64,000 nucleotides of DNA from Linnemannia elongata (taxonomy: Eukaryota > Mortierellomycota > Mortierellomycetes > Mortierellales > Mortierellaceae). Numbering within the stretch: position 1 is the stretch's first letter; every line of letters begins with the position of its first letter. This document shows positions 1-9,472 of the stretch, one piece after another. A program made the translations under genes and the position numbers. Location: NCBI GenBank assembly GCA_036320915.1, contig JAXBDG010000004.1:2876053-2940052 (forward strand), in the 5' to 3' direction. The notes under the pieces are model-generated. The model saw nothing but the letters and a program-made list of their open reading frames with translations. It ran no database searches and had not been told where the DNA came from.

Positions 1-1894
1 CCCTAAGGAGATGACCCCAATGCACGAACGGACCACACCGCATCTCCCCAAGAAGGAGCAAGAGATGGACTTTTATCCAAGCTATGGTCGCCAGCGACCA
101 TTCCCGGGAAGGTTCAACGAGGACCGATTCAGTCCCCTCTATCGCCCACCTTCCTCCCCTTCTGGAATGTCCGAGTCGTCTACCACTTCCAGCAAACCAC
201 AGGGACCTCGTGCTGGAGAGGATGAGGTCTTGGACGAGGACGAAACTGAAGCTGGTTCATCAACGGCCGACATTGCTGAATCGCCATCCCCGGTCGCATC
301 CGAACCTGCGCTTATCACTGAGCCTGCCGTTGAACCCAAGGAGATGGTCTATATTTTCTGGGCCAAATCTTTGGAGTCATCGATTTGCCCCCCTCCGCCA
401 AGGATGGTGACCTACCGCAGTAAGTTTGACGAGGAGGAGAAAGAAGTGAGCGAGAAGGCTCTTTGGGAACAACGTGGAACTCCCATTGTCGACCCCGTTT
501 TGCAGGAGGAGAAAGCAGCAAACAAGCGTGGCAAGAAGGACATTACTCTGGAGGATTGTCTCGCAGAGTACACCAAGGAGGAACAACTCGGTGAGGAGGA
601 TCTGTGGTACTGCCCCAACTGCAAGAAGCATCAGCAGGCGACCAAGAAGCTCGATATCTGGCGCCTGCCCGACATTTTGGTGGTGCACTTGAAGCGCTTC
701 AGCCATACTCGTACGTGGCGCGACAAGATTGATGCCCTGGTTGACTTTCCCATTCACGGACTGGACTTGAGCGGCAAGATTCTCAAGGAGGAGGATCGCA
801 ATGAGAATGTCTATGATCTCTTTGGTGTCTCGAACCACATGGGCGGTCTCGGCGGCGGTCATTGTAAGTTTCTTTCGTATATGCAGGATGCCGTATGCTG
901 TTGGAGACGTGAATTTTTATTGACAACTGTGCTCTTATATCAACCATGAATAGACACGGCCTACGCCAAGAATGAGAAAACTGGGGATTGGTACAACTTT
1001 GACGATTCACACGTCAGCGCTGTCGGCAATGTCGAGTCCATCAAGTCGTCCAGTGCATACCTCCTTTTCTACCGCCGCAGGAACGCTACCGTCCGCGAGT
1101 ACGAGCAGAAAGCACGGGTCGTTGATCCTGAGCCCGAGCCTCAGCCTAGCTCAAGTTCCTCTGCAATTCACTACGGCAGCTACCTCAGCGCGACCCCCGT
1201 GCGTAATTTCAAGATCCAAGGGCGGGATGATGACGATGATGGTGAATATGGTCCTTGGGGCAGACCTCCAATGGGACCCTTCCAGGACGACAACGACAAC
1301 GACAACATGATGAGTGGGCTGGACGACAGTGACAACGAGCTCCCATCGTACAGCTCTGCGATTGGACCTTCTGGTTTAGCCAGTCCTCGAGGATCGTACT
1401 CAGGGCAGCCGGCGTTCATGATTGGAACCAGATATGGAAAGGGACGTCGGTCGTCGATGCTTGACGACGATGATGATGATGACGACGAAGCGACGTTGAT
1501 GTCGGGCCATATCTCTGAGTATCCTGACATGAGTGCGGGACGAGGAGGCCGATCTCCAGGAATGTCTGACTGTGCAAGCAATGGATCCAACCCCGGTACA
1601 GCCAATGGATCGCGGGCACATTCTCCAGTCACTCTTGATACGTTCTCTGGCTCTGGATTAGGATCGTATGGCACGCGTGGGTTGTCGGGCATCAGCTATA
1701 CTGGCGGACGGATTGATGGAAGCGATCATGAGAACGACGGGTATGACGAGTACGCGCAATTGGGCTCGGGAGCTGGTATCCCTACCCCAGGATCGATGAC
1801 GGCGACACCTGATGTGGACGACGACGCGGATGGGGAAGGAGAGCAGGATGGAGTCAACGTGATTCCGTTCGATGACGTTCCCTTGCGCGACTGA
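1..1894 (+). CDS. Ubiquitin carboxyl-terminal hydrolase (USP4/11/15, Ubp12 type), 3' part
   Basis: This is the C-terminal part of a cysteine-protease deubiquitinase; the 5' end and the catalytic Cys box lie before the window. Exons are <1..863 and 954..1894, with a GTAAGT donor and a TAG acceptor. The reading frame is open from base 2, so the first in-frame ATG at 11 is not the real start. Visible USP landmarks are the zinc-finger-like CPNC, the LVVHLKRF strand and, across the splice junction, GGHYTAYAKN, which carries the catalytic His. WYNFDDSHVS then LLFYRR close the fold. The middle (about residues 20-110 of the visible part) is a Ser/Pro/Glu-rich insertion in the UBP domain, as in USP4/11/15. 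The tail after about 1200 is acidic and disordered, with an Asp run near 1465-1490. The family call is firm; the exact orthologue is not. Confidence 0.9.
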
Positions 1895-3278
1895 GCCCTT
1901 TTTCTTCGTGAAGCACGATGGTAAAAATGGATGAGGATGCTCAGGGAGTACAGATATAAAACGAACGGAACCGTAACTTGCATAGAAATACAATGGTCAC
2001 TTTTACTTTTTTCACAGTCTCTGTCAAATAATGGTATACTTTAATTGTTGTACCACCGATTGCAACTTGAGTTACGTCGATGAGAGAGAGAGTATCGAAA
2101 GAGTTTTCTTCCTCACACTCCGATTGTCGGCTTGTCTTTCAGAGCTCGAACCCTGGTGGCGGTTTGGTTTGCAGTTAAAAAGAGGCGTCTGGAGGGCCGA
2201 TTTTATTCTGGAGTCGATGCTGCTTGCCATCTAGACCCATTTCTTGTCGGACGTCGGCTTGTCCGTCCTGCTCGATTGTTTGGATGAGGTGTCATAAGGG
2301 TAGAATGCGGGTTTCCCTGGCCTCCGACCAAAAAATAAAAATAAAAATAAAAATAAAAAGATCCGCGATAGCGAAAGGTGTCGAGAATCGTCCTTTTGGG
2401 CTTTCTATTATTACCCTCGATTATATTGTAGTTATGGCGGCGGCGATGGTACTGGTGGCGGTAATAGTGAGGATGGGTCCTTTGTTCGGTCCTCGCAGAT
2501 CGATATTGGTCCGGCTTGACATTGTCAAGTGCGCTGATGAGCTCAGAGTATGCGTCCGTGCTCTACTTTCCAATGTTAGTTGCTGGTCGTGGAGGCGGAG
2601 AGGGTGGATATCAATTAATACTTCATTGACCATCGTATTAGTGTAGGATGGCGAAGTTATTCACATCTTCGACCCCCTTTCTTGTCATTTTCGATTGGAA
2701 GGTCCATGGTGAGGTCAAAGTGTCCCTTTTTTGTGATGATGTGGAGGTGAGGCGATATCGTGACATGAACAACGCCTTCAATCTTATCTAGAGTTTTTTC
2801 CTTTTGAGTGCACGACTACGAAAGCAGGTCGTAGCAACAAATTTAGGTTTTAAAACGCGTCCCGCCATCCCTTTTTTGCAGCATTGGCCACTGAAGATTT
2901 GAGGAGGTAAGACTCTCGACAACAAACAAACCTCGACAGTTGGCCAATGCTCCCTCTCTCTATAAAAATAACAACCCAGGTCAACCAAACAACCGAACAC
3001 CAGCTTATCTTTGTCCGTCTGTCTGGAGTCTCAAATGCTTGGTCATATCGTTACGTTTTGGTTTTGTTTTCATTGTACAAACCGCCTTGCATGCAGTCGA
3101 GCCTTTCATACCTCTCTGCTACCCTTTCCCCCCCCCCACCTCTAGAAGTTGCACGCATGAAAGAGCATTTGTCATTTTCACAATCATAAAATACCAAACA
3201 AAACCAAGCAGCAAAAAGTAAACAGTCAAAAAAAGTGATCGAACAGCATCCAGTCCTTGTCGATACACTTTCTTCCTC

Positions 3279-3322
<44 letters not shown>

Positions 3323-4027
3323 CGTGACCATCGCACCCTCAATGATCCTCAGCCATTTTTTTTTCTTTTCCATGGCGCGCTCAACACACGTGCGATTAAG
3401 GTTGTCTCTTCCACGCATGAAAACCAGAAGTAATAACCATATATACCAAAACATAGTCAGTTTCCTTATTCATAGTTACATGTTTTTTTTTTACAATTAA
3501 CAAAAAACATTTTCTCCACTATTTTGTTCCACAAGCCCTCGCTGGTGTTCGTCTACGTCTTTTCGCCTGTTTTTTCTCTCTCTATCCTCAGTGCTCCAAA
3601 ATCGCTGCATGTCTTTTTTTTTTTGGGGGGGGGGCTTTCGGTTTAGAGCGATATTGTTTTCTGCAGATGGTGAGGAGCTGGATTATGTATCAACGAGACA
3701 AGCATCACCCATATGATTGAAGTAGATGGAATGAGAATGACGAGAAAAATTATGGTAGAGGAACTGGACGCGTCATGAGCTCGCAACCCAGCAACTACAC
3801 GCGCTTTTCTTCACACCAGCTTTTCAAAACAAAGCGGACAAAAAGATAGGCAATAACGAACGAAACAAATGTAGGAATCGTTCATACAAAGAAGCGATAC
3901 ATTCATGAACATATTTAAAGATTGGCATGATAACCTTAATAACAAATGTTGTAGTCGACGTTGTGTATTATGAGTATTTGGCTATTGTTTGCCTTCTTCA
4001 CTCTACTCGGCGATTGGGATTCATCCG
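1895..4027. other. Intergenic region between convergent genes, no gene seen
   Basis: About 2.1 kb between the 3' ends of the deubiquitinase and the STAND gene. It contains an AAATAA pentanucleotide-like tract near 2330-2358, a 41-base T run (3282-3322), and a T11-G10 junction (3614-3634). No open frame has recognisable protein character. No tRNA-like box A/box B pair was seen. Confidence 0.6.
3282..3322. repeat. Poly(T) tract, 41 bases
   Basis: Uninterrupted T run directly visible in the sequence. Its length may be uncertain because assemblers and sequencers slip on such runs. Confidence 0.9.
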
Positions 4028-7000
4028 CTAATCCTCGTCTTCATACCCATCATCGTCTTCGAACTCATCAGCAGATCCACCGTTAGACCAATCGTCCGTC
4101 GCCTCTAGGCTTAATTGGCTAACACCATATTCAGGCGTAACACCATATTCACTGCCATCTGGCAACCCCTTGACAAACAAACCACGCTGCGCCAACAACC
4201 TTTGGTGGATCGGGTCCAGACCAGTCGTACCTTCGAGAACGACACCTGCACTGCAAAGTCTCCTAAGATTGGTGCCCCAGAGCATCTTGACGGCCACAGG
4301 TTCATCGTCGCTCGATACTCGCCAAAGTCGAACAGACCCATCCTTGCTGGCTGTAGTGAACTCCGTCGGGACAACTGGATTCCAAGAGAGGCTCGTGATG
4401 TCACCATGAAACACGCAAAGCACAAATGTACTAGACCAGGTCTCAGTGTCGCCTTCGACCGACTGTCGATGCCAGAGAAGCACAACGCTGTCATCGTTGT
4501 AGGATGCCAGAAACTCACCGGTGGGCGAATAAGCTATGGTCATACTTGAAAAGGAACGAAACGCATTGGTAGGCACCTTCAACTTCAAATTGGGCTCATC
4601 CGACTGCAGGTTCCATAAGGCAATCGAGCGACTAGTGCCCAAAGCAAGCTGCTGACCATCAGGCGAAAAGTCGAATGCCATAAATCCATTTTTCATCGGC
4701 TTCTTCGACGTCGGGGGGTCTTTTGTCTGACAATCGAAAAACCAGACTGTTCCGTGGCCCGAGTTAATCGCAAGTTGATGTCCTTCTGGTGAAAATTTCA
4801 AGTCGGAGATCCAATCCCAATTGTCTCCACCTCCAACAAGAACGCGTCGCTGCTCCGTATCATGAAGGTCCCACAATTGTACAGTACCTCCGTCGGAAGA
4901 GGCAATCCAGCGACCACAGGTTGAATAGGCAAGAATCCTCACCGCGCTCGAATGCCCCTCCAAGACCGGTCCTGCTGCGCCAGTGCAACTATTCCACAAC
5001 CGCACCGAACCATCATCGCACCCGGTTGCAATCCAATTGCTGTCCGCTGAGAACGTCAACGCTTTGATCGACTCTGGGTCCGGCAACTCAAACAACACTA
5101 ATCCGCGCGCTCCAGTTGTAGCACTCTCTTGTCGGATAACACCCGAGCGATCGACAGAGAGGAGAGATAGGCCATCGAGAGAGTAGACCACCTGACGAGC
5201 GTTACCGATCTGATCCTGTATCACAATGCTGGAGGGACTAGAGCTCGCCTTCCATAGTCGTACCGCTCCGTCATCAGATGCTGACGCAATGGTAAGATTA
5301 TCCGGAGAGAAGGCAATGTCCCATATATAGTACGAGTGATCGTTGAACGTGGCAATCAAGTCGCCTGTGGATACGTCCCATAACTTCTCCTTGCGGTCCC
5401 TGCTGGCAGTGGCTATCAATTTTACGTTCGGAGAGAATGCGATTCCCGTAGCCAAGTCGGTGTGATCTTGTAGTAAAGGACCTGGCTTATCGGAGACAAT
5501 ATCCCACAGCCGCACATTGCCATTCTTGTGACCGGAGGCTATCCATCTGCCGTCTTGAGAGATGGCAAGTCTGCGAATCTTTCTCAACGAAGGACTCAAG
5601 ACGACCCCTGGCTTTCCTGTCTCCGAGTCCCAAAACCGAATCGTCCCATCCTTACTGCCCGATATAAGCTGCCGTCCATCCGGGGAAAACCTCACGCTCA
5701 TAACTCGGGCAGTATGGCCTTTGAAAACAAAGACACACTCTCTCAACTCCGAATCCCACAATCGCACCGTCCTGTCGTAGCTGGCTGAGGCAATACGGTT
5801 ACCGCAAGGCGAGTATACCAATGAACATACGGTACCAGTATGCCTCTTCATACGAAACGACTTCATGACTGCACAATGCCAATCCCACAACCGAATCTTT
5901 CCGTTCTTGTGTCCAGATACCATTCGTCCGCTGTCAGTGTCAGGCGAGAACGCAATAGATGTGACTCCGGTGACTGTGGTTGAACGGAGTAGTTTCCATG
6001 TGGAGGTGTCGTAAATATCGATTCCAATGCCATCACCAATTTCTTCCCATACCGCCACTCCAATTATACTTCCATCCGGTGAGTAGGCACAGACTCTTAC
6101 GGTATCGTCCATTCTGAGGTACGGCAGCTCTCCAAACTGGATGCCCTCTAGTTGTGCATTGCTCAGATTCGCTTGCCGCAACCAACTCCTCGAGAGATTG
6201 ACACCCGTCAGGTCGGCTCCTTGGAACTGAGCAGAGTCGAACTGCCCGTCAGAAAGATCGGCGCCAGGGATCTTGATACCGCGAAGATCCTCGCCGTGGA
6301 AGGCAACACCGGCTTTGACCAGGATCGTGATGGCGTTGGTGGCGGCGATGGCGGCACTGGAATCGGTCTTGGACTGGTCGATGGCATCGCGGAGTTGCTG
6401 TCCGAAAGTGGGATCTTGACTAACGCGCTCAGCCAAGAATTGCAGAATCGACTGCTCATCGACAATATTCATCCGAGACAGACAAGTCATGAGGTCAGGA
6501 CCCGGCTCGCGATCTTCACGTCCATCATCATCGCCATCATGATCAAGAGGGTCGTAGATAGTCCTAGAATAAAAGTACTCCAGTAGAGACCGATGGAGGA
6601 AGCGGAAGAAGGCACCGGATCGTATCACCGTACTCGACTCGCGAAGCAACTTGGCTTGACCGGTCGGAGAAAAGAACGCCACCTTCCAGGTGTTTTTGTC
6701 GTGATTATGAGTGTACTTGACGACGGGGTTGCCTGCTTGCTCTAAGTATATCGATACTGCAAGCCTCCTCTGGTAATCGACGCCGTGGTAGAGAAAGTTG
6801 TCCTCCATAATCATGTCCAGCTCTGCCCGCTCATCGTTGCTCAACGGACTTGTATATAGTCTCTTCCGATTAACATAGAGCCATCGCTTGACGAAACCAT
6901 CATAGAGTTGCACACGGGTGATTTTGATTGTGGAAAGATCCTTCTTGGTTTCGACAACAGAAGGAAGAGCATCCAGGGACAGAGTCAGGAGAAAGGGGTT

Positions 7001-9472
7001 CGAGACGAGATCCACGAGGTTAGGGATCCTAATCAACTTGTCAATATAGTCATCCGCGGTCCATGACGGTCGGTCATGAAAAAGGTCGACTGTAGGCAGC
7101 CCCTTGACATACTCTTCGACGTATTGCTGGATCTGAGCTTTGGAAAACGCGGCAACGACAGCTTCCTGGAAGAGATCCGTTACAACACTCTGATATCGAT
7201 CGATGGGCTGAGGTTGGAAGCGAGAGCGATAGTCTTGTCCTAGGTACTGGGTACGACAGCTAATAACCATCTTGACGTTCCATTGTCCTGGTCGGTTGAA
7301 CTGATTGGTGGTGTGAATGTTGACATTGAGCTGACTTTCGTCGTATCCATCGCAGATGAGAATAAACTGTCGGTGAAGCTTCAGCTCCCAAATCTGATCC
7401 TCTGAAAAGTTGAGGTACTGAAGCTGCTTCTCGATGAGGTCATGGGCTGGATTATCGATAGTAGGGAGATTGATATAGAGTGGGATAAGCCCGTGCTTCT
7501 TATAGGACTTCCATAGAGTATGCTCCAATTCAAGGTTGAACGTTGACTTGCCCGCACCAGAATCTCCAAGCACTAGGAACACCTGTCGCTCACTGGCTAA
7601 GAACTCCAAAACCTTCTCCTTGAGCTGAAACAGGTTGTCGTCGGACGCCTGTAAGCTAAGTTTCGCCTGAGGATGGATGTAAACACCTCTCGTGCGTTCT
7701 TTAAGGCGCTGGAGTCTCAGACTGAGCAAATCAAAGTCGACATCGGGAATGGCCAGGACTCGGGCGAGCATTGGAGACGACGCAGGTAGAAGAAGGTGGT
7801 TCCTGAGCGGATAAGGAAGACGGATAGCGGTATCCTGGTCCTGGTTAAGGACCTTCAACAGAGCAAGGGCGTTGTCACTGACAGCCTTGCAATCAGAGGC
7901 GCAGAGTTGGCGGATGATGTTTAGCATCCAGGTCTTGACGTTCTCATCCTGGCCCCATAGTGGATCATTCCTGTAAAGCTCCCCAAGAAGAACGATTGCT
8001 TGCAGGCGAACGTTGGTATCCCAGATGGTTTCATTGGCGATCTCACCCAGCAGTTGGCAAATACCCCACTGAAACAAGGGATCACGATGGCAAGGTGCCT
8101 CATATATAAGCGTGTTGAGATCCTTGAGTTGCCCAGCTTGAGCAAGGGCGTAAGCGACACGGACGGCGGTGTACCACGGACGCTTCTGACCAGACCCGAA
8201 TCCCTCTTTCATGCTCTCTAGAACGCCTCGGCCACTCTCCATCAGCGAGCAGACACCATTGTAGACGGCACCAGCAACCTCAACAACACCACCAAAGGTC
8301 GCCTGCAGCTTTGCAAGTCCTTCGAGAATTGCTCCCAGATCCAGCTTGAACGCGGCCGAGACTTTAACCAATCCGTCTACAGCCCCAGTAGTGTGTCGGA
8401 GTACTGACTGCAGCGGCGATTCATTGTTTGGGACATACTGCAGTGCTTGGAACGCGTAGCATGCCTGGTACATCAAGTAGGGATCTGAGCTGGCCCTCAA
8501 TCCCGATAACACCCCAGACAATGGCTCGTGCGCCTCAACTCGATTCAAGTCCTTGACCTTGTGCTCCGCCATAACATCGAGCAGCCTCGAGACAGCCAAC
8601 GTGAGATGGAAAGGATGCATTGATGATTGCTGGTGGGTGTCTTGCAGACGAACTCTAATGACGCGGAGAATCTTTACCAGGTCGTCAGGGAGCAGAGCCT
8701 CGAAGGGAGCGGACTGTATCAATTGCACCAGTCCCTGCAACAAATCGACGTCTAGAAGTACGGTCTGGTCGAATGCCGTGATGATGGACGACAGCAGCCT
8801 GCGATAGTGCTCGTTGGTGAGTACTGGCCCAATGAGTACCATTTCCGCAATCTCAATCGAGTCCTTGGAGGTGTCCTTTGCAAACTCCTCCACCATGCGA
8901 ACTCCGAGCCAGCGGAAACGTTCTTGCTCGACGGGATCCTGCTTTATGGCATCGAGCCAGGCAAGTTGGGCAGGAATAGCAGACCACAGGGCGTGCGATG
9001 GATCCTCTTGCTGATCGATGGTATCAACACCGTTGAGGAGCAAGCCAAGACATAGGGAAAGCTGAGGAGTGGTTTCAATACGGGATCCGATCTCAGGCGG
9101 AGAAACGAGGCTGACAGGTGGACCCATGTTCTTCAGGAAGATATTCAAGCGAGGCACGGCCGGCAGAGAGGACTGAACATTGGCAACAGGGCTCTTGACC
9201 TCGGTGGTGGAGACATGTCCAATGTCAACAATGCTGGAGACAGTATGCTCGGTGTCGGCAGTGTCAGAGTCCTTATGCTCAATGTTACTACTGTACTGAG
9301 TACTGACAGTCGAGAGGTGATGAAGAGTCGCGTTAGTGCTCTGGCACTGCTTGACCTCGGGCTTTGAGCTAGTCGACCGAAAAAAGTTAAAGATCTTGTC
9401 ACCCTTGCGTACATGGTGCGAAGAGGTAGACTTGCTGTCGTGCTGTGAGGTTGGATGTGATTCCTTTGACAT
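4028..9472 (-). CDS. STAND NTPase: arm-like repeats, NACHT, pentapeptide repeats, 14 WD40 repeats
   Basis: Single uninterrupted frame of 1814 aa from the first ATG (9472); the open frame extends to 9484 only through a GTG codon. Residues 1-100 are Ser/Thr-rich and disordered. Residues about 100-600 are helical and arm/HEAT-like. A NACHT-type NTPase follows: Walker A GDSGAGKS at about 636-643, Walker B FILICDGYDE at about 703-712, and an ISCRTQYL sensor-like motif at about 737-744. Pentapeptide-like A(D/N)L repeats lie at about 1060-1110. Then come 14 WD40 repeats, most ending in (V/I)RLW, enough for two seven-bladed propellers, and an acidic tail. Known STAND proteins are nucleotide-driven signalling switches, with the WD40 part sensing and the N-terminus signalling. 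The ligand here is unknown. No HET, nucleosidase or Patatin-like effector is visible, so the arm-like region is the candidate effector or adaptor. Confidence 0.9.
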   Translation of the reverse strand: MSKESHPTSQHDSKSTSSHHVRKGDKIFNFFRSTSSKPEVKQCQSTNATLHHLSTVSTQYSSNIEHKDSDTADTEHTVSSIVDIGHVSTTEVKSPVANVQSSLPAVPRLNIFLKNMGPPVSLVSPPEIGSRIETTPQLSLCLGLLLNGVDTIDQQEDPSHALWSAIPAQLAWLDAIKQDPVEQERFRWLGVRMVEEFAKDTSKDSIEIAEMVLIGPVLTNEHYRRLLSSIITAFDQTVLLDVDLLQGLVQLIQSAPFEALLPDDLVKILRVIRVRLQDTHQQSSMHPFHLTLAVSRLLDVMAEHKVKDLNRVEAHEPLSGVLSGLRASSDPYLMYQACYAFQALQYVPNNESPLQSVLRHTTGAVDGLVKVSAAFKLDLGAILEGLAKLQATFGGVVEVAGAVYNGVCSLMESGRGVLESMKEGFGSGQKRPWYTAVRVAYALAQAGQLKDLNTLIYEAPCHRDPLFQWGICQLLGEIANETIWDTNVRLQAIVLLGELYRNDPLWGQDENVKTWMLNIIRQLCASDCKAVSDNALALLKVLNQDQDTAIRLPYPLRNHLLLPASSPMLARVLAIPDVDFDLLSLRLQRLKERTRGVYIHPQAKLSLQASDDNLFQLKEKVLEFLASERQVFLVLGDSGAGKSTFNLELEHTLWKSYKKHGLIPLYINLPTIDNPAHDLIEKQLQYLNFSEDQIWELKLHRQFILICDGYDESQLNVNIHTTNQFNRPGQWNVKMVISCRTQYLGQDYRSRFQPQPIDRYQSVVTDLFQEAVVAAFSKAQIQQYVEEYVKGLPTVDLFHDRPSWTADDYIDKLIRIPNLVDLVSNPFLLTLSLDALPSVVETKKDLSTIKITRVQLYDGFVKRWLYVNRKRLYTSPLSNDERAELDMIMEDNFLYHGVDYQRRLAVSIYLEQAGNPVVKYTHNHDKNTWKVAFFSPTGQAKLLRESSTVIRSGAFFRFLHRSLLEYFYSRTIYDPLDHDGDDDGREDREPGPDLMTCLSRMNIVDEQSILQFLAERVSQDPTFGQQLRDAIDQSKTDSSAAIAATNAITILVKAGVAFHGEDLRGIKIPGADLSDGQFDSAQFQGADLTGVNLSRSWLRQANLSNAQLEGIQFGELPYLRMDDTVRVCAYSPDGSIIGVAVWEEIGDGIGIDIYDTSTWKLLRSTTVTGVTSIAFSPDTDSGRMVSGHKNGKIRLWDWHCAVMKSFRMKRHTGTVCSLVYSPCGNRIASASYDRTVRLWDSELRECVFVFKGHTARVMSVRFSPDGRQLISGSKDGTIRFWDSETGKPGVVLSPSLRKIRRLAISQDGRWIASGHKNGNVRLWDIVSDKPGPLLQDHTDLATGIAFSPNVKLIATASRDRKEKLWDVSTGDLIATFNDHSYYIWDIAFSPDNLTIASASDDGAVRLWKASSSPSSIVIQDQIGNARQVVYSLDGLSLLSVDRSGVIRQESATTGARGLVLFELPDPESIKALTFSADSNWIATGCDDGSVRLWNSCTGAAGPVLEGHSSAVRILAYSTCGRWIASSDGGTVQLWDLHDTEQRRVLVGGGDNWDWISDLKFSPEGHQLAINSGHGTVWFFDCQTKDPPTSKKPMKNGFMAFDFSPDGQQLALGTSRSIALWNLQSDEPNLKLKVPTNAFRSFSSMTIAYSPTGEFLASYNDDSVVLLWHRQSVEGDTETWSSTFVLCVFHGDITSLSWNPVVPTEFTTASKDGSVRLWRVSSDDEPVAVKMLWGTNLRRLCSAGVVLEGTTGLDPIHQRLLAQRGLFVKGLPDGSEYGVTPEYGVSQLSLEATDDWSNGGSADEFEDDDGYEDED

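Noticed and set aside
11..949. Start of the deubiquitinase at the ATG at 11
   Set aside because: The frame is open to the window edge and the catalytic Cys region is missing, so the gene starts before the window.
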